Source: Argentina anserina
Lineage: Eukaryota; Streptophyta; Magnoliopsida; Rosales; Rosaceae
Assembly: GCF_933775445.1 (NCBI RefSeq)
Contig: NC_065877.1
Location: forward strand, 36,902,694 to 36,966,693
Direction: 5' to 3'
DNA: 64,000 nt
How positions within the stretch are numbered: the stretch's first letter is position 1; the number at the start of each line of letters is the position of its first letter. The position numbers and the translations under genes were made by a program. A model generated the notes under the pieces. The model was not told the origin of the DNA. It searched no databases and saw only the letters and a program-made list of their open reading frames with translations. This document shows, in pieces, positions 48,653 through 60,050 of this stretch.

Positions 48653-49760
48653 GGCTCTTAACTCCACAAGTCCTTGTAGCTAGGCTAGTAGCAGCTGCAA
48701 TTAGCAACATAAGGCTGTAGGTATATTAAGGCAAAAACACAGGAGCTAGCTAGGAGGCTCCAAAAAATTGGGTGGGGATAACTAGCAGTTTAGCACGACT
48801 GTTCCCTCCAAAAGAAGGAAGGTCAAAAGCTTAATTGTCCAAAGTGCAAACCCAAGTTGGATTATCAATGAGTAGCAGATCAACTAATTTAAATTAATCT
48901 AATGACCCACTACTGCAACAAAATTAGTTAATTAATTAAAAAAAAAGCTAATTATCAGAAAAAGGAAATGAACCACACTGTAGGGCACTATATAAAGAGC
49001 AGAAAAATCCAGCAAGGTTAGGAATAGAACCAGTGGACCACCGGGAGGTTGAGGCTGAGAGCTTTGTCCAGCTTCTGCTTCTGTTGTTCTGTTTGTCCCG
49101 AAAATTCTTCCCCTCACTAGGTGAAGGTTCATTTTCGGCCAACATTCTGGCGTGGCAGCACTACAGAAGTTTGAGTCAAGTGTTGGTTTTGACTAACACT
49201 CGAAAATCTCCGTTAACGTCAAGTTTGAAATAGGGTTGATTGCCAAACTGAAATTAGGAGAGAGAGAGAAAGGAGACCCAGATGAGAGAGACATGAGGGA
49301 AATTTGAAGGAAAACTTACTGATTGCACATTCATATCATCTAAGGAAAACTTCCCAGAAGTTGAATAGAGAAGAAACAGAGAGTATCAATTTTCTTTTTC
49401 TTCTTTCTCTGATTCTAATGCTATTAAAATTATACTTCGATTTTTCTTTTCTGAGTTTTCTAAAACCCCATAAGCCAATCATCAAAACCCAGAATCTTAC
49501 GACAATGATTAGAAAATCTAAGGAGGAGAAGGAGAAGGTACCAATGATGGGTCTGGCTCTGCCGACGCATTGGTGGCTTTGTTTCAATTTTATTTTTAAA
49601 CCTTGAACTCTTCAGTGGCGATGGCACTGCAAAATCCTTGGTTTTTAGTTCAACTCTGTTAGCGTGTGTACTACACGCTCCGTTAAAAAGAAAAAGAAAA
49701 AGTGAATGTTCACAGAATGAAGGAAAGAACCTCCGCTGTTTGTCCATAATTTATAGGGCC
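48653..49760 (-). other. Probable 5' UTR / upstream region of the SPL gene
   Basis: No additional coding region supported. Pyrimidine-rich tracts read on the minus strand (about 49340-49730) suggest a leader, possibly with an intron. Overlapping frames on both strands lack domains. Confidence 0.4.
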
Positions 49761-51405
49761 CAACCTCTTATTATTTAGGTGATGGGAGTGCAGAATTCAA
49801 TACATAAATATACAGAGATCGAATCTATAATATACATTAATTCTTAATAATATCTCATTAAATAGTTTAATTACTTTGTTAATGATCAACTACGTCACCA
49901 TTAGCATTAAAGAAAAGAAGAGGTCCCATAAGATAGTATAGTCGGTATCCATGCCATAATTTCATATTATCTTATTACACACTTCTTTTTCTTTTTTGTT
50001 GGAATGATATTTTATCTATTATACACAATAATGAAATGAATGGTTCATCTGATCCTTCCACGAGTATGAGAGGACTGTAGATAGCCCCATTTGATTGATT
50101 TCCATAAATGAGAGATGATTGAACCTTAATATGGCATACAAATATCTTGATCAACCTAGCTGATGCTGGTCTGTATATAGTTAATTAATTAATTGATGAT
50201 AAGCATGATCGATCAGTATTTAATTAGCACTAAATCCCAATGGTCATGATGTCTAAACCAATGGTGATGGAATTTATCACTGCCCTACACCACTGGTTCT
50301 TTAATGGAATTGAGGGGGAACAAGTTCTTTGGATGCTCTCATTCATTATATCACTTATTTGTGATTCATGCCTTAGTGTATGTAGAATACACTTCTTTTT
50401 CTTTTTTATTGGACTGTTGCCTTATATATAATACACGATAATGAAATGAATGTTTCAACATCTAAATTCTGATCCATCCACGAGTATGAGAGGACTGTAG
50501 ATAGCTCAATTTGGTCAATTTCTACAAATGGAGATGATTGAACCTTAATATGGCATACAAATATCTTGATCAACCTAACTGGTGCTAGTCTGTATATAGT
50601 TAATTAATTAATTGATGATAAGCATGATCGATCAGTATATATTTAAGTATCACTGCCCTACACCACTGGTTCTTTAATGGAATTGAGGGGGAACAAGTTC
50701 TTTGGATGCTCTCATTCATTATATCACTCATTTGTGATTTATGCCTTGGTGTATGTAGAATACACTACTTTTTCTTTTTTATTGGACTGTTGCCTTATAT
50801 ATAATACACAATAATGAAATGAATGTTTCAACATCAAAATTCTGATCCATCCACGAGTATGAGAGGACTGTAGATAGCTCAATTTGGTCAATTTCTATAA
50901 ATGGAGATGATTGAACCTTAATATGGCATACAAATATCTTGATCAACCTAGCTGGTGCTGGTCTGTATTAGTTAATTAATTAATGATGATAAGCATGATC
51001 GATCAGTATATATTTAATTATCACTGCCTACGCCACTGGTTTTTTAATGGAATTGTGGGGGAACAAGTTCTTTGGATGATCTCATTCGTTATTTCACTTA
51101 TCTGTGATTCATGCCTTAGTGTATGTAGAATAAACTTCCTTTTGTTTTTTATTTGACTGTTACCTTATATATAATACACAATAATGAAAACTCAATGTTT
51201 CAACATCTAAATTCTGATCCATCCACGAGTATGGGAGGACTGTAGATAGCTCAATTTGATCAATTTCTATAAATGAGAGATGATTGAACCTTAATATGGC
51301 ATACCAAAACCTTGATCAGACCTAGATGGAGCTGGAATGAATATAGTTATCATTAGCATATATGATCGATCAGTATTTAATTAGCAATAAACAAATGGTG
51401 ATGAC

Positions 51406-52576
51406 CAAGGTTTAAAATATCATTTTTTAAAAATGGATATATCGGATATATATATCGGGGATATTAGAAAAAATATATTGTTTTTTTAATTTAGATATCG
51501 TATATATATCAGAGATATTGAAAAAATATATATCATTCATGTTCTGAAATTTTTTATTTTTTATTATTAAATTACATATAAAATATACAGTTATTAACTT
51601 TATCTAGTACCAGAAAAAAACTCTAGGTGCTTGAAAAGACGCATGTTGGTCAATCAAACTACAATACTCTACCCAAGACATACAAGTCATATAATACGAA
51701 TTGCAATAGTTAATATGATAGTCATATATCTCTTTCGAGTTGCCGACAGTTTCTTCGAGAAATCGATAGTAAGGATAAATTAAACTCGATGATTAATCAT
51801 ATATTTCTTCAAACTGACCATAATCGTAAATAAAATAATCAAATTGATAGTTTGACTTTATGTGATCATTTGCTATAGATCCATGATCTATAGATCCATG
51901 ATCCTCATCTTGGGTAGCATGATCAAAATTACTTTAACAAAAAAACTGCTCAAATCTTTCACAGATTGTCCATGTTCAAACCTTGTATCTCCACCACCTT
52001 GTCCACCACCACCATCATTTGAACTATCTAGAGTTGATACGCCGCCCCACACACTAGCATTATCATAATTATTTCCTGAGTTTTCAACTTCATCAGATAA
52101 TACCTTATTTACATCAATTCCAAAATCAATTGTATTTTCTACGACATGTGGATGCGAGTTGCTATTTTCTTCATCGAGGTCAAATAGAGCATTTGTCACT
52201 GATATGGCTTGACTCTTAAGAGTTAAGACTTGAACTTTCACTTCTCATCCATAATTCTTTTACAAAAAAATAAAAAATAGCCGATTGAGAGACTACTCTT
52301 CTAGTATTCTTTTTTATATCTCTCGAGGCTCGATGTGATTAATTAATCAAAAACTCATCTCTAAGAGTCTGAGACATCATCAAGTTAAGATAAAAAAAAA
52401 TGAAAATAAAAAATTTCAGATATTTCTCCAAAATATTGAAGATATATAAGATATTTCGTAAATATCAGAAAAATATCGGAGATATTTTATGTTATCGGAG
52501 AAATATCGCAAATACGAAAAAAATAAGATATTTACCCCTAAGATTGATCGGAATATCGGGAAGATTTTGAACCTTG
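51406..52576. mobile_element. hAT element in tandem unit 4
   Basis: 1171 bp, ends CAAGGTTTAAAATATC and GATTTTGAACCTTG, perfect 8-bp duplication GTGATGAC (51398-51405, 52577-52584). Subterminal repeats of GGATATATCGG / ATATCGGAGATAT type. A minus-strand frame (52241-51888) has no recognisable transposase domain. Confidence 0.88.
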
Positions 52577-52643
52577 GTGATGACTAAACCAATGGTGCTG
52601 GAATTCATAACTGCCTAGGCCACTGGTTTTTAAATGGGATTGA

Positions 52644-53021
52644 AGCTATTTTGTTTCAAGGAATGGAAGGATCCTTTGGAAAATCCAAGGCATGGGAAAT
52701 TGCAATTCCCATCATATTTTCTTTCCTCTGTTTGGAAAATTCTGGAATTGGACAGGAGATACATGTAGAATTGACACATAAATCTAAAAGGTAATGGATA
52801 AATAGGACAATTAATGATTTCCAGTAGGGATTTTAGCAATAAATGGTAGAGTTTGCCGCGAAAATGAATCTTTTGAGTGGGTTTAGGGAAACATTTTCTG
52901 CCAAAATCTCCTTCCAATTGGGAATTACTTTCCTTTCCTACTCTTTTACTTGAAATTTCATATACAATAAAGTAAAAAATTTCATTTCCCATGAGTTTCA
53001 TTTAGTGAAACAAACACAGCC
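52644..53021. mobile_element. MITE in tandem unit 4
   Basis: About 378 bp. Left end AGCTATTTTGTTTCAAGGAA and right end (reverse complement GGCTGTGTTTGTTTCACTAA) are inverted. TTGA flanks both sides. Neighbouring repeat units give the empty site (AATTGAGGGGG). Superfamily uncertain. Confidence 0.7.
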
Positions 53022-53172
53022 TTGAGGGGGAACTAGTTTTGTGCATGCTCTCTTTCGTTATTGCGATTCATGCTTTAATTAGTGCATGTAGATTAGACGA
53101 CGACAGGACCACTACCCAAATTATGTAGTTAAAAAAGGAGAAGGGAGGATAATCAGGATATAGTTGTTGAAA

Positions 53173-54248
53173 GAGTTTTTTTCACCAACAGTCCCTCAAC
53201 TCTGGTGTACCTACCAATGTGATACCTCAACTCTTAATCGTACCAATGTGATACCCAGACTCTAGTATTGTTATCATTGAAGTACTTCCGTCAGTTTTTT
53301 TCAACTTCTCCGTCATCTTGGTGATGTGGCAAGTACGTGAGGCCCACAAAGAGGGTTAAAAGACAAAAATTAGCCCCATCTGAAAGGAGCAATGTTTTTC
53401 CCGCCCTTTACCTTGAGAAAGACACCCAACAATTCCAATTTTAGCGCCAATTTTCCCTCCATACTCCTTAATTTGTGTCTCTTATCTAAACTAAATAACT
53501 ACCGCCAACCAGTCGACCACAATCTGATAAAACTTAGATCAATCTCATTTTCTATTTTTACCCTAGCACTTGTTAAACTAACAGAATAAATATAGAAATT
53601 TATATGGAACATCTCATTTCCACAATCTCATAAGAATATAGAAACGCATTACTTAACGAAATTCAAATACATGTTTAAGTACCATTAGTTATTACAAGCA
53701 AAAATCATGGCAGATCAACATAAAAGGTGGCAACTAATGGTACTTAAACATGTATTTGAATTTCGTTAAGTTATGTGTTTCTATATTCTTATGAGATTGT
53801 GGAAATGAGATGTTCCATATAAATTTCTATATTTATTCTGTTAGTTTAACAAGTGATAGGGTAAAAATAGAAAATGAGATTGATCTAGGTTTTATCAGAT
53901 TGTGGTCGACTGGTTGGCGGTAGTTCTTTAGTTTAGATAAGAGACACAAATTAATGAGTAGGGAGGGAAAATTGGCGCCAAAATTGGAATTGTTGGGTGT
54001 CTTTCTCAAGGTAAATGGCGGGAAAAATATTGCTCTTCTCAGATTGGGTTAATTTTTTCTTTTAACCCTATTTGTGGGCCTCACGTACTTGCCACGTCAC
54101 CAAGATGACGGAGAAGTTGAAAAAAACTGACGGAAGTACTTCAATGGTAGCAATACTAAAGTCTGGGTATCACATTGATACGATTAAGAGTTGAGGTATC
54201 ACATTGGTAGGTACACCAGAGTTGAGAGACTGATGATGAAAAAAACTC
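53173..54248. mobile_element. Mutator-type foldback element (1.08 kb palindrome)
   Basis: Two arms of about 515 bp are inverted copies around a short loop of about 40 bp (near 53690-53740). Ends GAGTTTTTTTCA and GAAAAAAACTC; perfect 9-bp target duplication TTGTTGAAA (53164-53172, 54249-54257), which is diagnostic for Mutator-like elements. Arm pairs include AGTACTTCCGTCAGTTTTTT with AAAAAACTGACGGAAGTACT. No transposase. A transcript through it would fold into a very long double-stranded RNA. Confidence 0.9.
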
Positions 54249-54257
54249 TTGTTGAAA

Positions 54258-54847
54258 TAAGTATAAGATGGGTTTCGAAAGCGAACAAATAGTGAAAGGA
54301 AGAGATATATGAGCACAGAGAACAAGCATGCACGCAATCACATAAAGATTTATAGGTGATTTGGTGGAAGAAGACAACAAAGGCTTCATCGTGTTCAACA
54401 AACGAGGGAAATTAGTTTTATGGGTTGGGTTAGGATGATCCATAGATTTGGGTAGGTATATCCGTATATGTTTATCAGTTTATGAGTTTTTGTCCGCCCC
54501 TTCAAGGCTTCAATCTCCTAAACAAACCCAATACATCTGATTTAGACCATCCCATGAAATAAGGCCCAGTATTTTTCATCTTTAAACGCTTACTATGAAT
54601 GCAGAATCATGCATGAATGGATGTTCACACTCACTTCGAGTCAACTCTTAATTTACTTTAATAGTCGCATATTAATTTCTCATAAGATTTTTCCGGGAGT
54701 TGGTAATGCCTAGCCTAATGAGTTACTTTCAAGTTTCAACTAAGTGAACTGACGTACTGTTTTTGTGTTGTCTGAGTACTTCATAGTTCATACAACGTTA
54801 TATGAATTATGAAATACTCAGTCTTAACAAATTAGTGCGCTAATCAA
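54258..54847. other. Spacer without a supported gene
   Basis: No domain or element ends recognised between the Mutator-type palindrome and the next hAT. Confidence 0.45.
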
Positions 54848-55118
54848 TAGTAGCGGATTTTGAAAAAAAAATTCGGAGAGACCAAAATTTTTAGAGGCCA
54901 ATATATATCAAAGTATATAATTAAATATTGATATATACACAATTATACCATAAATATATGTAATTGTACCAAAACTATATGAATTACAGCTTATTAAAAG
55001 TAATAATATCATAATTATACACAATTATGTTATAATTATACTATTTTGTAGAGGGAAAAAATTACTTCCGTGGGGACCACAGCCCCGGAGAGGCCTCTTC
55101 AAGCATCCGCCACTGCTA
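54848..55118. mobile_element. Small hAT-like element
   Basis: Ends TAGTAGCGGAT and ATCCGCCACTGCTA. The flanks CTAATCAA and GTAATCAG are a decayed 8-bp duplication. 271 bp, AT-rich interior. Confidence 0.65.
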
Positions 55119-55415
55119 GTAATCAGGCATGCATGCACATTATAACACAAACACCTTAGTGTCACACTGCGAGAGTTCAACATTTCTCTATTGGTTCCCA
55201 GGCCATGCTCGACAGTAAATTAATGTACTATATCATAATAATCAGCAAAAAAAGCATATGTGGGACAATACATGCATGAACAAACGTCATTCACATGCAT
55301 GATCAATATGTCTTACATCGCATAACGAAGCCAATTTTATTGTTTCTCGATTACAATTAATTAATTAAGAACTTAGCTAATTTGCACAGCATGGGAGAAG
55401 AACCAAGGAGCGAGA

Positions 55416-55897
55416 CAGGCCCGGCCCGAGCCCCGGCCCGTGCGACCGCACCAGGTCCAAGGGCATGAGAGTTTTACTAATTTAATATAATTAGATTTAA
55501 TTAAGGCATTTTAATTAACTACCGATGGAAATTTTACATAGAAAATAAAAGAAATGAAAGGAATTACAGTAGGAAATGGGGATGACAAAAAGATAGAACT
55601 TATTTATTGGTGGGACTCGGATGATTATGAAGGTTAATTAGGCATTCATTATATAATTAAGACCACAAAATTAATAACAAGGCCAGATTTTACATAAAAG
55701 AAACAAAATTCAGATTGCTCTGTCTATTAGTGCTCACAATTTTCTAAATTGTTCAGTCTCTCTCTATTTCACATCTTGTCTTTCATGGATTCTAAATTTT
55801 TGAATTGGTAGTTTTTAAATACAAGAAAAATTATGTAAGAAAGATGACACAAAATTTTTCTTCACACCGGGCATTCAATCTCTCAGGACTGGCCCTA
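55416..55897. mobile_element. hAT element
   Basis: 482 bp, ends CAGGCCCGGCCC and GGACTGGCCCTA, perfect 8-bp duplication GAGCGAGA (55408-55415, 55898-55905). No transposase frame. Confidence 0.85.
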
Positions 55898-56306
55898 GAG
55901 CGAGATCGTACATACCAGGGATTTAGAATTCAAGCAAAAAGAACTTGAGAAACTCGTGCCTCTAGTACTTTGCTTTCCTTCAATAAAACTATGATATATA
56001 GAATATGTTGATGCCAAGAGCGTTAAGACTGACTTAATCAAGACATGCATGCTCTAGCTAATTAAACAATAAATTGAATTTTGAGACCTGCCCACTTCAT
56101 AGTTAACTACGTACTTTTTATACGTAGACGACATCATTGATATCAAACATCTGCTAAAAGAAAGAAAAACCAAAATTAAATATTACTGATCTGCTACATT
56201 TTCCGATCCATTCCATTTCAAGTAGCAGAGGCCAGCACAAAACCTAGCTCGATCGGTGTCTTCAGGTGAAGCTGGCCAGCTGGGTGACTAGAAATCAGTT
56301 TCTACC

Positions 56307-57778
56307 CTAGCTATCACGCGTGTAATTTGTAAGCTGCATCTGAGTCAAGATGTGTTCGAAATTGTCGGAATTAGGCTTGTCAATTGGATGAGAGTGCATT
56401 CCTTCGTAAGTGGTTACCACAACGCCTTCGTCCTTGCTTAACCGTTGCACTTGCTTCTTAACATTGCATCCTTCATACGTACATCGATAGTAGCTTTTGC
56501 AAAAAATTTCTCCATTAACATAGCTTGATACAGTGTTACAGTTGGCCTACTTGTAATAGTTGTAGTTGTATACAGTATGTGCATATATAGACGTACACAA
56601 ATGTATATAGACGGTTCATGGTTGGAGTCATTTATCATTTTATCTGAAAACTAGGTAGCTAGTGTTAGGTAAGTATATATAAGCTAGAGAACGTAAAGGA
56701 CATATATGTGTGTAAACTACTGATTGTGATATTATTAATGAGGTTAATTAGATGAAATTGATTAAGTAGTAAGATATCCCTATCTATAAAATACTGATGA
56801 TTGATGAACATAAAATCAGTGCTTAAGATGGGATATATAGTGGGAATGAGTAAACGCGAAATATCAAACGCATGAAATATGAATGGATTTATCATCATAT
56901 ATTTCTAAAAATTAGTTCCGGCCGGCAACAATCATTTTCAACCACCTATACTCATTTTTTTTCCTTCGATTAACCATGCAGCTTCCATTGTATATACCTC
57001 ATTTGATATTGCTAATATACCAACTTTTCCTAGTGGAAAATCAAGTAGGATCTTGCTCAAGTAAATTAACACGTGCTTAATTATATAAGATGATGAGGAG
57101 CCTCGCTCAAGTAAATTTTTATTGGATGATATGGATCAATATTTTATGTACGTATATACCAGACTACCACTTAAACAAATCAAATCTGGTGATCGGGTCA
57201 TTCGAGTGACATTAATTCATGCATGGATCAAAATATTCTCATCATAGTAATGAAGGATCGATGATGATTGAACATATCTGATGAATTGGAGAAAACAAAA
57301 TGGAACAAAATATATATTGAAGCTTACGTACAGATACGTACCTGGGAAATTTGTTGGCTTTGACTGCTTTTTGGCCATATTTTCTCCAGCGATAACCATC
57401 GTCAAGTATGTCAACCTGGCTCCTTGTCTGAAAAGCATACTTGGGCTTTTTCGCTTTCTTCTTCATCTTACCTGGGTTATCGGCCGCCGCCGGCGGACTA
57501 TGATCATGATTCGCAGCACGATCATCAGAATAATGGTCGTCATCGTGTTTAACAACAAGTTGTTTGACTTGTCTCCCATTAGCTGCATGGTTTTCTATAC
57601 CTGTCGACTCCAAAAGCCTGTGATTACTTGAACTGCTATGGTCACCGCCATAGCTGGTAATACCGCTTCTACTGTAAAGTAGTGTTTGAGGGCTGTCCAT
57701 ATTCGGTGATGATAAAGCCGCCATTGATGATGAGGAAGCTGATGGTGCTCCTGGGAAGAACATTTGGTAATTGTCCAT
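56307..57778 (-). CDS. WRKY75-like: WRKY transcription factor, group IIc (WRKY75-like)
   Basis: Two exons: 57778-57342 and 56493-56307, 207 aa. Start ATG at 57778 ([10 protein letters not shown]). The N-terminus is Ser-rich, followed by a Lys-rich nuclear signal ([17 protein letters not shown]). The WRKY domain has WRKYGQK at 131-137 and a C-X4-C-X23-H-X-H zinc site (C150, C155, H179, H181), the group IIc form. The end [10 protein letters not shown] is typical of WRKY75/45-like proteins, which bind W-boxes (TTGAC) and act in senescence, phosphate and defence responses. The intron sits at the conserved R-type position, but the only usable acceptor AG seems shifted by 3 nt. The expected FPRSYY becomes FPSYY, losing the conserved Arg. 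K.NNKF of the family is here KANKF. Confidence 0.88.
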
Positions 57779-59120
57779 GTTCCAATTATTAAGCTATAGC
57801 CGTATGTCTGGTGTCACTAAACTCAAAAAACAAAAGAAGAAGAAGAAGAAGAAGAAGAAGAAGAGAGGCGGCAAAGGTAATGAGCCAGCGATGGCCCCGA
57901 CTTCAGTATATGTAGGGTTTCACCAGAGCGAGACAATTTGAGACACATGATATATGGGGATATATACTGAGAGAGAGATCGATAGGTGTCGTAAACGGCA
58001 CGAAGGCTGTTCAAAGGTGAAAAGTAGATACGTAAGCTTTATTAAATTTTAAATTTTGTGGATCATGTGTGATTAGAAAGAAAAAGAAGAAGTAGCAACA
58101 TTGCTAGAATCGATGTGTTGGAATATGGAGGCGGCTTCATTAAGAGAGTTTCTGCTGTACAGAATACAGATTGAGGACTGGAAATAGTAACCAGCTTAAC
58201 TAGTTAAGTTTAACTAGTGATCGATGCACTGTGTACTGTGTACGTAGAAGTATACAAATTATACAATAGATGTTGTTCATGCAGACCATATTATACACGT
58301 GCTTGAGACGATGGAAATTAATGTGAGACATGTTGAAAGCAAACCACTAGATTTTTAAATTAATGTGGAAAAAACTTGAATAACCAATTAACCATTACAT
58401 AAGTTACAACTTAGTTATATTATTTAAAGTGTTATTTATTTTAAACTACGAGTTGTGTCAAGTTCAGTTAAACTTATTTTTCCTATCTTGGTTTCAAATC
58501 AATTTACTCTTCAACATGATATCTGCTTGCACAGTTGCATTGAAATGCAACTCGAGCCTTAATACATGTATGTGGTTCTCGAGTACGAGATGTGTTGTAT
58601 CAACATTATCATCGATTATTGTTCAGATAACTTAACCGATCCTTTTCAAAAACAAAATGACTCGATACCTACTTTCTGTAAAATTGATTTCTACATTGCA
58701 TGATTCTTGTTTCCATAAAAAAGTAAATAATTAGGAGTTCATATTTCTGAATTAGCCTGCCATTGTTGAACCATGACTTTGCTACATCCGCCAAATTTTG
58801 AATGATCTGTTGAAAGTTGAAACTGGGGAAACTTCCCAGCCAGTAGTTTCTATACGTCTGTTGAATCTTTCGGAGACAAGTAGCTTAGATTTTAGATTTT
58901 CCAACACCCGGACCAGAAGCGAATTGTTTAGTAAACACTGAAGAGTATAGATTTTCTAAGTGCGGACCAGCTAATTGTTTTTATGTGGATTTCTATTTTT
59001 TCACAACTTTTTAATTGAATTTCCTCATCTTCATCGTTTAATATCTAGATAATATTGTGTATCATCTCTGCAAAATTTCAACCAATTTGGTAATTATTAA
59101 GTCAATTCTAGTGAGGAATT
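57779..59120. other. Promoter and spacer upstream of the WRKY gene
   Basis: Includes a (GAA)n tract at about 57834-57863, probably in the 5' UTR. A lone foldback-arm-like stretch lies around 58985-59105. No other gene supported. Confidence 0.5.
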
Positions 59121-59446
59121 ATTTTTAAAGAAATAAGTCATTTGACCAACTTTTCGATTACGTTTTAACATCTACACCATTCAACTTTTAGGGTCTAATG
59201 TGTATATCACATTTGTAAAATTTTAGCAAAATTAGAGGTTTTTAAGGCATTCAAAACCGGAAGCAACGATTCAGGTTTGACAGATTTAACGCGTCCATTG
59301 CTTTCACCAAGTTTGATACCTTAACGATCACAATTTTTTAGCTGACATTTTACAAAGATGATCTACACATTAGATCCTAAAAGTTGAACGGTGGAGATGT
59401 AGAAATATAACCGAAAAGTTGATTAATGAGCTATTCTTTTTTTAAT
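59121..59446. mobile_element. Foldback MITE
   Basis: Inverted arms: GACCAACTTTTCGATTACG pairs with TAACCGAAAAGTTGATTAA, and CATTCAACTTTTAGGGTCTA with TAGATCCTAAAAGTTGAACG. Same general class as the elements at 33.5 and 35.3 kb. Confidence 0.75.
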
Positions 59447-60050
59447 TATATCCATATTCTCTCTTAAATCACCCTCCAGTTGAGTGAGTTAACTGCAGAT
59501 TCAATCAATGGTGCCTTCTATTATTGGACTATCGGCAGATTTGGTGTTTAATATATTGATACATTAACTTCCTAGTGGTGATCTTACCCATGATACATAC
59601 CTAGATACGTCTTGTTGAGCAAACTACTGGATTTTTTTCCATACATGTTATATGTTATTTGGTTTTGGCAAGGGAATTCAACAAATCAGTGATAGATAAA
59701 CCATTTGATCATGTTGAACATTGACAAAGTGAGGGATGAAAGATGCGCCGGTTAAATCAATGGATGTTTCACTGGAAACAGATGTGATGACAAATCAATG
59801 ACCATGATAGTGTTGTTTCATGCTGAAGTTATGCTACAGAAATTGGAAATTGGCACCGACTGTGTTCCATTCTTTGAAAATTCTGCACCTCAGTATAGGA
59901 TAGCTATCATTCCAGTCCCATCGTGTTTAGAAAGGCAATTGAATCTTGACTGTGATTCATAAGAAACAAATATAAAAATGGCCAATCAGTTAACCTACGA
60001 ACAAATCTAATTAACTGATAATAGCTAGGACGATGTAATGGAGACAAGAA
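59447..60050. other. 3' flank of the SDR gene
   Basis: No gene supported; the part nearest 60050 is probably 3' UTR. Confidence 0.5.

Larger units (their letters stand above)
49977..53098. repeat. Four-unit tandem repeat, interrupted by two transposons
   Basis: Unit starts lie near 49977, 50388, 50761 and 51132. Each has, in order, ACACTTCTTTTTCTTTTTT-like sequence, CCACGAGTATGAGAGGACTG, ACCTTAATATGGCATACAAA, GCATGATCGATCAGTAT and TAATGGAATTGAGGGGGAAC. Units 1 and 4 are about 410 bp. Units 2 and 3 are about 370 bp and share a deletion of about 38 bp. Unit 4 is broken by a hAT (51406-52576) and a MITE (52644-53021). No coding content recognised. Confidence 0.85.

Noticed and set aside
49304..49747. 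Overlapping open frames upstream of the SPL gene
   Set aside because: Both strands are open over the same stretch with low-complexity composition; best read as leader or promoter sequence.
53392..53589. Open frame in the 53-54 kb region
   Set aside because: It lies in one arm of the Mutator-type palindrome and mirrors the other arm.
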